From NCBI GenBank assembly GCA_037976565.1, contig CP137667.1, positions 29,564,459 to 29,628,458 of the forward strand: a stretch of 64,000 nucleotides of DNA, read 5' to 3'. Shown one piece after another: positions 55,101 to 64,000 of the stretch. Origin of the DNA: Mesocentrotus franciscanus. Taxonomy: Eukaryota > Echinodermata > Echinoidea > Camarodonta > Strongylocentrotidae. The notes under the pieces are model-generated. The model saw only the letters and a list, made by a program, of their open reading frames with translations, was not told the DNA's origin and searched no databases. A program made the translations under genes and the position numbers. Every line of letters starts with the position of its first letter. Position 1 is the first letter of the stretch.

Positions 55101-55536
55101 AACATCTTTTGTTTTAAGGCCTAAGTAACCCTATTTGTAACAAACGAGAAAGAGGCAAAACAGTGTTTGTTGGCTGCCTGCAAGAGCAATACATTCTCAA
55201 TGGCAATGGAACTTCTTGTGGGAGGCCAACATAATTTCCTTCTCACTCTCACCTGTACGCTTGAGGACTAGACTACCAGCGAGTAGTTTGCCAGAGAGGG
55301 ACACTAATTCACTTCTTTCTAATTCCTCTGCAAGAAGAGCCCTGATGTCTGTGCCTGGAAGCTGTTTGTCTCTCCATCTCGTGAACACTGTCATCAATGC
55401 ATCACTGGTATTTTGGCTACGCTCCTTGATTTGCTCAAGCTCTGCGCTGGAGATGTCCAGGTTAATGCCCACCTCTTTGTAGAAGCTAGGTTCAATTTGC
55501 TTGGACAGCTTTAAGAATTCCTTCTCACTGACAATC
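51898..55536 (-). CDS. Gene B: death-domain protein with reversed module order (5' end missing)
   Basis: Exons 55536-55253, 53020-52964 and 52196-51898 join in frame to about 212 residues: DD type 2 (about 1-90), a Ser-rich linker (about 95-115) and DD type 1 (about 118-205). Intron phases are 2, 1, 1. The first visible exon has an acceptor with phase-2 entry, so at least one upstream exon must exist. By analogy with genes A and C it would be a linker, possibly preceded by another DD. None could be identified between 55.6 and 64 kb with confidence. No other domain, signal peptide or membrane segment is seen. An adaptor-like role in DD complexes is inference. Confidence 0.8.
52964..53020 (-). 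CDS. Gene B, linker exon
   Basis: A 57-base exon between an acceptor (ttcttttcaag) and a strong donor (aatcag|gtaaga). It encodes 18 residues plus split codons, with a NEESSSSTHKS core. Phase 1 on both sides, joining G|AA to G|GT. Confidence 0.85.
53040..54600. other. Gene B intron, no exon seen
   Basis: AT-rich, with an A-run of about 18 at 53497-53514. The phrase gattatgcaaataagttttaggtgcc at 33970 has a partner at about 53980-54005, so a dispersed repeat is shared with gene C's intron. Confidence 0.5.
54640..54850. repeat. Inverted-repeat segment
   Basis: The phrase gacagcccacaagac (54659) and its inverse gtcttgtgggctggtc (54826) bracket further short inverted matches (ccggtctcgtgg against ccagacccac-like). 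A small foldback element in gene B's intron. Confidence 0.5.
54863..55122. mobile_element. MITE of about 260 bp in gene B's intron
   Basis: Inverted ends acaaaagatgttgtattgcc (54874) and ggcaatacaacatcttttgt (55091) match over about 20 bases with the outer aaggc/gcctt. The interior includes gaccgaccc in both orientations. It is noncoding. Confidence 0.85.
55253..55536 (-). CDS. Gene B, internal exon: death domain type 2
   Basis: The acceptor AG 55538-55537 (tttttaattacag) and phase-1 donor (acag|gtgaga, GT 55252-55251) enclose 94 codons. Motifs: IVSEKEFLKLSKQI at the start, as in the C-terminal DDs of genes A and C (KLSK), then VGINLDIS, VFTRWRDK with the conserved Trp, and LSGKLLAGSL. Read through the donor, the frame stops at 55197, so intron retention would truncate the protein. 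Confidence 0.85.
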
Positions 55537-55619
55537 CTGTAATTAAAAATAAAGATGTTATCATGCATCTCTTTGTCTCTTATTGTGTTGTAACCCCTAA
55601 TGTACATTACTAGCTGGTT

Positions 55620-56560
55620 TTATTAAGCTACGTGTACTGTAAAGAGTTATTTAAAGTATCCCCCACCCATCAAAGGGACTGACGATAACCAAAAGTACAT
55701 GGAAACTAAAAGACAGAGTATATATATGAAATATGTGTCATGCCTCGTCTTTCAAGTGGTAAAATGTAGCGTTAAGTACAACAAAGAGTCATGTTGCATA
55801 CTTGCAAAAACGTGAGTATTTGTAAAATACCGGACTGTAAAAAAAAACGAACTGTCGACACTACACTTAGTCCAGATTCTGTTCGTTTTAAATATATTTT
55901 TTATTCTTCAACCATCTATGTCCTCCTCCCTTACACGCATCCCACCCACAGGGCGGTATCTCCACTCATCGCACGATCCCCCAAACAACCGTCGGTTAGA
56001 GAATGAGAGGCATGGACTGTCTCCGCTTTAGCGTTGAGGGTGTGTTTTTTTTTCTCAGCTGATTGGGCGCGCCACACGGAAACAGTCTAAGCAGCGGACT
56101 ACCCTACACTTCGTAGATTATATAATTTATATCTACAAATGTACTCATAACATGATAACGTAATTACACGAGTGATCGTTATATGGCCGTCAATCAGGAG
56201 GGACACAGGGGACACGTCCCTCCCAAATTGTTAAGGGTGGAGTCACAATAGGTTATGTCCCGTTTCCAAATTTGGATGTAGACATGTATATACAGACAAA
56301 AGTACATGAAAACATCAAGATCAGTATATGTTTTATTCCTCTTAAAACACTCTTCAAATATGTTAATCCAAGTTTGTAGAAAGTTCTAGAGGAAATGTCA
56401 ATAGGCCATATTCACAAAAACAAGCAATTGCTACCACTAGGCTTACCACTAGGCTTTTGACACGCTGCAAATGCTAAGCTGCTAATGCTATAAATATTTT
56501 GTCTACTACAATACGGAGAAGAAAAAAAAGTCACTTCCCGGGGATACAAGTATGGTCGTT
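55620..56560. other. Upstream flank of gene B, no exon assigned
   Basis: I searched the minus strand for a linker-like exon ending in phase 2 and found none with both splice sites. It may lie in this stretch or further upstream. Confidence 0.4.
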
Positions 56561-56564
56561 AAGT

Positions 56565-56760
56565 GCAGGGTCGGATTCAGCCGGCGGCAGGAGGGTGGGG
56601 GGCCAATTCGTACGAAAATATTTAGCGGCGACTTAGCCAGCCGGTGAATAAGCGGGGGGATAAGAGCACAGTTTTTTTTTTCCAATTCGTGAAAATTTAT
56701 TATTTTTCCGGGGCGGGCCGTTGCCCCCCGTAGATCCGCGCCTGGTTGAGTGGTTGATTT
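56565..56760. mobile_element. Diverged MITE, same type as 31239-31536
   Basis: It starts gcagggtcggattcagcc and ends gtagatccgcgcctgg, with a G-rich noncoding interior. The ends are decayed and there is no clear target duplication. Confidence 0.5.
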
Positions 56761-57719
56761 TGTTCCCCTACTTCCCGGTAGCTGATAATGGTCATATCGT
56801 GATATTCCTTGCTTCATTTTGACAAACTTTCAAGTGTGCATCACGTTTGTGCTACATTGTGTACATCATGCGCATACACAGACTTTAACAAATTTACCCT
56901 AAGCAAGTATTTTATCGAAGACCCAAATCACACCATGATCAAGTATTTCTGGAAGGTTTCCCCACCCTTAACAAGTATATTTTAGACAATTTCTATACCC
57001 TAAACGAGTATTTCTATTTCTGCATTTTTCTGCTCGTGATAGTGGTATTTTTTCCAGATAACAAGTTAACAGTGTAATCGGCGTGCTGGTTTAACACTCA
57101 AACAGTGGCCCTTTTATTCTCGTCATCTTGTGTGTAACTATGGTTTATGAAGTATGTACCCTTTAAACGTACGCGCTGTCTGATTTTAACTCTTTTTTTT
57201 CTCCAAAAAATTGGTTGTTTTGGATACCCTAAATGAGATACGCACGTTCCGCCTCCAACGGCAGCACCCTTTTCCTCGGTGTTTGTGTACGCGCATGATG
57301 TACAAGCTGGAATATAAGTTACCCCGAGAAACAATTGCATTTATTTTAGGACTACTAGTACCTTTTATTCATAAATATTATTATTTCAGATCAGAAGGCA
57401 CTTATTAAAGATGGCACACATGTTTTAATAAAATCGTACCATACTATATAGTTGTGCATTTTGTAGACACCTAGATGAAAAATTGGAGCGTTATCAATCG
57501 CATTTCTGTGCATAAATATTTTCCGGAATTTAATATTGAAGGTCCAAAATCATAATGGTCAACTTATTCATATATTTAAAAACAAAATTGAGTTCTGGTC
57601 ATGCGATTGCATTTTGAAAGAAACGTTGTGGAATCGATCAGAAAAGGTTGATCATCTAGCATATAAGTATTGGTGTGTACTGCAAGGTTCTGGAATCCAC
57701 AAAATGATAAGAAATTTTT

Positions 57720-57890
57720 CCCAGTCGTGGTAAAGTTACAAGCAGTGTACACAGAAAGATGAATATGGGACTACACGAACTTGTGGCATAAAACCCGTCT
57801 CGATTTATTATGATGTCACATGCCATATGTAGAATATTAAGGCATTTAAAGAGGCATCCTTTTCAGGGAACATTTTTCACTGATTTTCTT
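57720..57890. repeat. Third copy of a gene B/D intron segment
   Basis: It resembles 17370-17500 and 52385-52520: agtgtacacagaaagatgaa with gggactaca, then ttgaaaagcaatccttttcaggga-type sequence. No DD exon is recognisable on its 3' (lower-coordinate) side. Confidence 0.5.
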
Positions 57891-58287
57891 CCTCACTTGA
57901 ATAATACAATGGTTAAGCTAACAAATTATTTGTTACCTCTTCCCAGAACTCAACCTTCTCTTTAAATACCCTTTTCAAGATAAAGACACTGATAAGTTCC
58001 ATAGTAATATTCACTTTAAATAAGTTTTAGCACTGTATCTCATGACTATGATAATCGGGATATAGAATAAAAGGCAGCTCCTTTTGGGAAGGGTTTCTCT
58101 GTTATGACTACCTAGCTTAATTACATAATTGTGCATCCTATAATTTTTACTAACTTGAAGCTGATGGAAAAAAAAAATGTCCCAAAACGTTTGAAAATAC
58201 CGTCCGCTTCACTTATTCTAAGCCCGTTATTTGACAGTGACTAATATGAGTGCCACTAAGTCTTAGATGTGTTGTGTTGTTACTTAA

Positions 58288-58792
58288 AGGGCGATCCAAC
58301 CCTTCTAAAAAATATTATTTTAATGAAAGCATAAAAATCAGAGAAACAGAATGGCGAAAGTTTGAAATTGGATCAGTGGATTGTGACGTAGTGACGGATT
58401 ACTCTCCCGTTTGTCGCGTACAAAAATACACATACTTTCTGTTTTTCTTTCAAGTGCCTTCACCCTCGGGGCACTATTCAAAATATATCATGGAGAGTAC
58501 ATTATTACAGGTCCTCTAAAAAGAACAGACCACCCCGAGTCATACATTTATGAAAAGTTGAAATGTAAGTCCTTTTGTGTTTTTGAGCAAATGGGAAAGT
58601 TGTACGCCATTACATCACATAGACATTATCAATTCAGCCAATTTGAAGAGCCCATACCTATAGTAATTGCAACTTTCAAAAATTCGTAACTTTCTAATTT
58701 TTGGTCCGATATCATTCAAACTGTCATCAGTATGCTTCGTTGATTTTTCTGCTTTATTCTAAACAAGTTTGCTATCAAGGTAGGATTTCCCT
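58288..58792. mobile_element. TTAA-flanked element, family T1, both ends present
   Basis: agggcgatccaaccc after TTAA (58284-58287) and gtaggatttccct before TTAA (58793-58796). Internal phrases match other T1 copies (tcagagaaacagaatgg, gtttgaa, ctgctttattctaaacaag). Any open frame inside is incidental. Confidence 0.75.
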
Positions 58793-58799
58793 TTAAGTT

Positions 58800-60090
58800 A
58801 CTTTATAGAAGGCCTTTATCATATCAACATACTCAATGCTTGAATTAATTTCGATGATAATAAAGCCTGTCATTCCTTGAAGCATAACTGCATATAAACC
58901 GAGTATGATGTGATTTTGTTTATATTAATTGTCCCGCTGGTGATTTGCCGGGGGTGATTGTCAAAAACGATTAGATCGATTTCAAAGATCTAACATTTTT
59001 TTCCAATTTTAATTGAAATTGAAATTTTAATTAAATCAATTTTAGTTGATTAAACTGCCCCTGACTGTAAAAACTCTCATTTGATTCAGTAATAAAACAA
59101 TTCTAAAAATCCTAACAGTGTGAAATTGCTCACTTTAAAATTAAAGTAAGTCAAAATTAATTTTAGCAGCTTTTGGGTTATAATTTCTGATATTTGTTTT
59201 CAAAATTTATTTTTTAATTTTATATCAGATTTTAGCTATAAACAAACCATGAATATAGTAAATCAAGATATAATTAAGAACAATTATCATTCATCATACA
59301 GGTCGTTTTTGTCCGAAAACCTTTTTTCGATAGAGTGTCATTAATAATTTGTATTACTCTTGGTTGCAAGAGGAGCTCTCGAAGTTAGACGCGATTCACA
59401 TGGTTACTGTTTTGTTCTCAATTAATTACTGACACACAGAGATATTTCGGCTTTTGCTTGTCAAAAAGTGAAAGTCTGATCAATAGATTGAGAGCAGCTT
59501 TTGAAAAGAAACTTAGATGAAAATAATGTCCCAAAATATATTCCAAACAAATGTTGACACCCTTCAACAATGTGGAAATTTCAGACTGATACGGTCTTCA
59601 ACTTATAATAATCAAAAGTGTATTTTTCAACTCCTAGTATAAAACCACCAATAAGTCGCTAGATGTCAATTCTCGGTTTCGATTCTAAAACGGCAGATTC
59701 ATAGCTTTAAAATGACCTGTTCAATCACTGGCATGTCACAAGAAATCACCTTGAAAAAGATTATGATAAAGCTAAATTTGGCATAACGTTAAAGTGTAAG
59801 TATTATCCTCGCTGCAGATTGCCATATATTTTTGTTAAATATACAGTCAGTTCTCCTAACAACAGGGGACAGAGAGCACAAAAGAGCATTGTGTTTCTGT
59901 GAGTCATGTATATGTATCAAAAGCATAACATTTAGAAGGGGTGCCACGAAATCCGTGATTAGCAACCCTTTCGAAAATGCTCATGTACGCGAATTTCATG
60001 CATGTTCGTGGTATTACATGGGCATTATAATTCTAACTCATACAATGCATAATTCTTCATAAAAGAACTGACAAATATAATTGTTTTCGT
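58800..60090. other. Gene-free stretch
   Basis: AT-rich with aattttaattgaaattgaaattttaa-like inverted AT sequence near 59010. No exon supported. Confidence 0.45.
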
Positions 60091-60093
60091 TGT

Positions 60094-60690
60094 TTGTTAT
60101 GCAAATGTATGCAAATTGTAACGAATTTTGCTGTCAATAGGGCTAGATCGGTGTTGATATTCTGTTTCTCGAAAATACTGTCTTCATGTATCGCTCCTCT
60201 CTTTATCAAGCTCAAAACCTTGAATATATTTGATTTATACCAGTATCATACAGCAGTGCTAGGGTTCCTTTATTTTTATAATCTTCTTCCATATAACATT
60301 TCGAATATGTTCCCTACGAATCTTAGTATTAATAATTATAACACACGAAATCGAACCAATTTTCATCTTTGGAAAATTATGCTTATGTATGAAGAAAAAT
60401 CTCCTCGGTGTAGTACCCCGGTGATTTGGAATTCATTACCAAATATATACCCCTTTGCAATAACCAAAGATTATTAAAAAAATATCTGAATATTTACTAT
60501 TTGTCCAAATACCGACAGAAAACCTAATCATATTTACACTATGCTGTTCCTCGGGCTTATGTCTTTATCCACTGTTTGTTTTTAATTTGTTTACATGTGT
60601 TTCAGTAACAGAATAAGTTGAACAAAACCAAATGATATCTATACTTTAAGGGAACTTATTTTACAAGGCCTTTTGGCCTTAATTTGACAT
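60094..60690 (+). mobile_element. CR1/Jockey-group LINE C-terminal remnant
   Basis: The plus frame 60094-60477 reads APLFIKLKTLNIFDLY, NTRNRTNFHL and SPRCSTPVIWNSLP, the usual end of an RT ORF. A KKYLNIYYLSKYR-like piece follows after a stop, then a 3' UTR with the palindromic caaggccttttggccttaa (60665-60683). The 5' side is truncated. Confidence 0.75.
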
Positions 60691-62510
60691 TAATTTTAAC
60701 CAAAAAAAAATGAACAACAACAACAATGTATCCATTCATACTTTACTATATTTAAATATTATCCACAGAACACACTGAATTAAAGCTACTTTTCATTTTT
60801 AGTTAAGCAAATTGAATAGATATAGCTGGTATTAAGGTATACAATTTAAACTCTCGAATTTATTGACACAATGTTATCAATTTCTGTTTGATTGGGTAGA
60901 GTAAAAGTGACACCATTATCATCAATTATGGGTAAGACTTTTTTATTCTACATTTTTGTTAGACAATGCTGTTTGAAAAACGTACTACTTCTGCAACCGC
61001 ACTCATGTTTAAAGCAGCAACGCATATAATGTGTGGCTAGGGCTTAAGGTATGCTGAAGCATTTGCATTTACATGAGAAAAAGAAGCAACTCTGATAAAC
61101 AAGTTTAGTAATAAATAAAGATTAGCTCTTTACACTTTTGTTAATACTAATTATCTTAATTCATTTACATGAATATTATGAAACCGTACATGGAGAGTAA
61201 TATTTTGGGGCTGCTATGAAGAATTTGTGATGCCATAGCTTGATGCAAGGCATTTGACATACTTTTGTCAGTGTATTTTCGAATTTTATCTATTTCATAT
61301 CTATAAAGACAGCAACTCAAATAGACTGCTAGTAGTCATTTTGTAAAATTATTTTATAATTTTTGCTCTTTTCTTAAAGGGCTATACTCTAATTCAGGAA
61401 CCAGCTCCAAAAGGACATTCATGATTTTACAATACTAAAATTTAACCTATCATAAATACAAAGAAACTATTTAACCCGTTGACTACTTCATTGTGAAAGT
61501 GCCGTATACTTAATACAGGGACCACCAGGTGCCCGTAGGCAAAGTGTTAATATCACACTTCACAAACTCATGCAAACAGAGAACACATGAACAACAAACA
61601 CAATATTGAGCATTCATATTCATCACTGCTATCTACCCCTACCCCCCATTCACTGATCTTTTTTAATCAATTTGATTCTTTTAAAATTAAAAGATCACTA
61701 TAAGCATCAATAATATAAAATTATTACACATAATCTATTTTCATATTTATGTATTCCTTCAGCCATCTATAATTTCCATTAAAACAATGTACATAGAACG
61801 TTAATATAATCAATACACATATTTCAAAATAGCTATATGCAAACAGTACTGGGTCTCCATGATTTATAATATTACGATTTAACCCCCCAAAATGTTCCTG
61901 ATTACCGAAACAAAAGAGAGAAAGTGAAAAGCTTTAAACGATTTTTTTTTGTTTTGGTAAATGCAAATCCTTTTTTTATCAGGTGAAATATTAGCAGTTA
62001 TAAATTTTAGTTCCTCCTCGTCTGTGATCGACCTCCTTCCTCATGACAGATGTCTCGTCAGATAAGACCACAAAAAACGATTAAGAAATATTCACTTTCA
62101 TTTCAATTCTGATACACTATATCATATTCTTACTCATTTCCGGGATCAGCAGGAGTTGGAGATGTTCACTAACGTATATATAAAGGAGGGGCAAGGGGGG
62201 GGGGATTCGCCCCCTTGCGAATCACTGTAACAAATCACTGTAAACGAAGGCATGATATTGGTCAACCGACTAACTCTTTCTTCCTCAGTTATGCCATTTG
62301 GGGGTGATGCCCTCCCCCTTCCACCGTTATATGGATCACAGTTGGGAATGCTTTGCCCCTCCTAAGGCCAAGGTTTGGCCACGCCACTGGAGATGTTTTC
62401 AGGAAAACATTGATGAAGATCAGTCATGATTGTGTACATCATACAGCTAAGAAATTATCCATAATAATAATATTTCATCATAACAAACGAAAGACACATG
62501 TTAATATACG
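60690..62510. other. Gene-free stretch
   Basis: AT-rich. A small inverted piece at 62175-62222 pairs aggggcaaggggg with cccccttgcga. No exon supported. Confidence 0.45.
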
Positions 62511-62514
62511 CACA

Positions 62515-62539
62515 AACACACACACACACACACACACAC
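62515..62539 (+). repeat. (CA)n microsatellite
   Basis: A pure CA run. Confidence 0.9.
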
Positions 62540-62559
62540 TTTTTTCTTTTTCCATATTT

Positions 62560-64000
62560 TTTTATTAGAGATTTTATTCAAAATAAATCGGTACATAAAT
62601 TATCAATTTATAATTCCATACAAATAAAAAAATTCATTTCGTTTTCTTAACACAAATAAATTATTCACAAAACAGTGAGCAAAGAAGGAGAATAACAGAA
62701 TGAAATCACTAAAATAATAATAATAACATAACTTAGTCATCATATGTACCATCATTCCTGAAAAATAGCATAATACATATTTGTATACAATGCCCCTCCG
62801 TTAATATCCCCTGCCAACCGTCCACCCCTTCTACTACCCAACCCTCCCCGTAAACATTCACATTCACACTCACAAGCTCGAACCTCACAACCATACACAG
62901 ATTTACACGCGCACAACACTGGACACAGCATACCTGTTCACATTCACATTCTTATTTATTGTTAGTTCTTCCCACTTTTGTAGGTGCAAATTCAACTTGC
63001 CCATCTTCACTGCTAAGTTTTTTTCTTCCTCTATAAATTCCGCTATAAATTTCTATATCTTCACACTGGAAGGTACATGGCCTTGAGCCCTTCAATGGAA
63101 GATTACATATTTAATAAATAAGATCAAAGAATTCACACATTTATATCTATTCGAATTACCAGGTAGTCCCATGAATATACCCCCATTTCATATCTCTTAA
63201 TTCAGCCAAACCGAAATATTGAATACAGAATTGCCATAACTGTTTAACTTTTGTGCAGTTCAGAAATATATGTAAGTAAGACTTTGTCTCTTTATTACAG
63301 AATGAACAGTAATTGTCCCCCACAAACCCAAACCTCATCAAATGTTCCTTTGTATATATGGCTCCTTGTAAAAGCCTAAACTGAAATTCCCTTTGTTGTA
63401 CTCCTTGCTCGGACAAAAAATGTACATATTTCTTCTTTTGTAAAGTTAAAATTGCTCTGACCACCCTTTACTGTTAAATTATATGATTCCCGTAAACTGT
63501 TGATAAAACAGTTATAAATAGTTTTAGATTTAACTACCTGGAAAGCTGTTTCCTGCCCAGCAATATTCATGTTTATATTAAAGTCTACAAAATCAATTGT
63601 TTTGGATTTAACCGAAGGGGTAGCATCCCTCTAACTAGTTGGTATGGCATGAGCAATATCCATTATCTGGAGCAATTGACTTGCATTAATCCCAAGATTT
63701 TGAAAATAAGCCAAGGGCTTCATATGTCCATTATCAAAAATTTGGTTTACAGTGCGTATGCCTTTATTAAATAGATCATAATCAAAAATCAGTTTACCTC
63801 TTATACATACAGTATGATTATTAAGTGTAACTGGATTGACCTCCTCTTCATACAATCTATACTTCCTCATATCCTGCCAAGCCTTTAGCATTTAAAAATA
63901 AAAGGGTGGGATTTTCAATGTTAGTTTAGACGTGTCAAAGTCGCATATAAACAGAAATCTCCCTCCAACTGTTCTAAAACAAAAATCAAAATACAGTTTC
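62560..64000 (-). mobile_element. L1/Tx1-like LINE, C-terminal part, running off the window
   Basis: The minus strand from 64000 to 63156 encodes, in three frames, YRLYEEEVNPVTL, DLFNKGIRTVNQIFD, INMNIAGQETAF, then FQFRLLQGAIYTKEHLMRFG and the C-terminal pattern CSFCNKETKSYLHIFLNC. The latter is the Cys-Cys-His-Cys segment of L1/Tx1-clade ORF2. There is one stop at 63631 and a frame change near 63460. A 3' UTR-like stretch continues to about 62560. The RT core is outside the window. Confidence 0.8.

Noticed and set aside
57900..57960. Candidate upstream linker exon of gene B (donor near 57935, minus strand)
   Set aside because: The donor gaagag|gtaaca is acceptable and the frame could be open, but the acceptor is poor and the composition is not Ser/Thr-rich like the other linkers.
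58250..58689. Overlapping frames of 89 and 92 codons as a gene
   Set aside because: Both lie inside a complete TTAA-flanked T1 element and show no domain.

Overview
The window reads as nuclear DNA of an invertebrate animal, most likely a marine deuterostome (echinoderm is my best guess, inferred and not proven). Exons are short, introns obey GT/AG, and the intergenic space is AT-rich and crowded with SINEs, decayed non-LTR retrotransposons, TTAA-flanked foldback elements, hAT-like MITEs, microsatellites and minisatellites. There is no bacterial-style operon, rRNA, CRISPR or intact autonomous transposon.

The only clear host genes form a cluster of death-domain (DD) genes, all on the minus strand. 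Gene A (8823 to 6818) and gene C (34729 to 31546) each encode DD type 1, a Ser/Thr-rich linker and DD type 2, on three coding exons with intron phases 1 and then 2. Each has its start codon inside the first DD exon, and a noncoding first exon is likely. Gene B (55536 to 51898; 5' end not found) has the reverse order: DD type 2, linker, DD type 1, with phases 2, 1, 1. A fourth locus, D (17090 to 16792), is a lone copy of gene B's last exon with one in-frame TGA. It lies in a segmental duplication (about 12.58-17.98 kb against 48.22-52.90 kb). The splice phases allow modules to be exchanged without breaking frame, so the locus looks like a small DD-shuffling array. The proteins would be adaptor-like, two-DD proteins of about 200 residues with no other domain; a role in DD-assembled immune or apoptotic signalling is inference from the family.

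Layout: 0-4.1 kb, old direct repeats, a SINE tail and an inverted array of a short motif; 4.46-5.31 kb, palindrome-bearing minisatellite; 5.7-6.2 kb, CRE/CCAAT promoter-like block; 6.8-9.35 kb, gene A; 9.96-10.33 kb, LINE remnant; 12.6-18 kb, duplication copy 1 with pseudogene D and an inserted inverted-repeat element carrying a promoter and a possible first exon; 18.6-21.6 kb, hairpin, a second possible first exon, SINE and a perfect 208-bp tandem duplication; 22.2-26.7 kb, hAT-like repeats and a compound foldback element; 27-31.5 kb, SINE, TTAA elements, LINE remnant and a MITE abutting gene C; 31.5-35.9 kb, gene C and a strand-switching (ACT)n/(AGT)n tract; 36-42.3 kb, TTAA elements and several LINE remnants; 43.4-46.4 kb, a short tandem repeat and a hAT-like element carrying inverted minisatellite arrays; 48.2-55.6 kb, duplication copy 2 and gene B; 55.6-64 kb, MITEs and LINE remnants.

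All exon boundaries were read by eye. No transcript, database or alignment was available.
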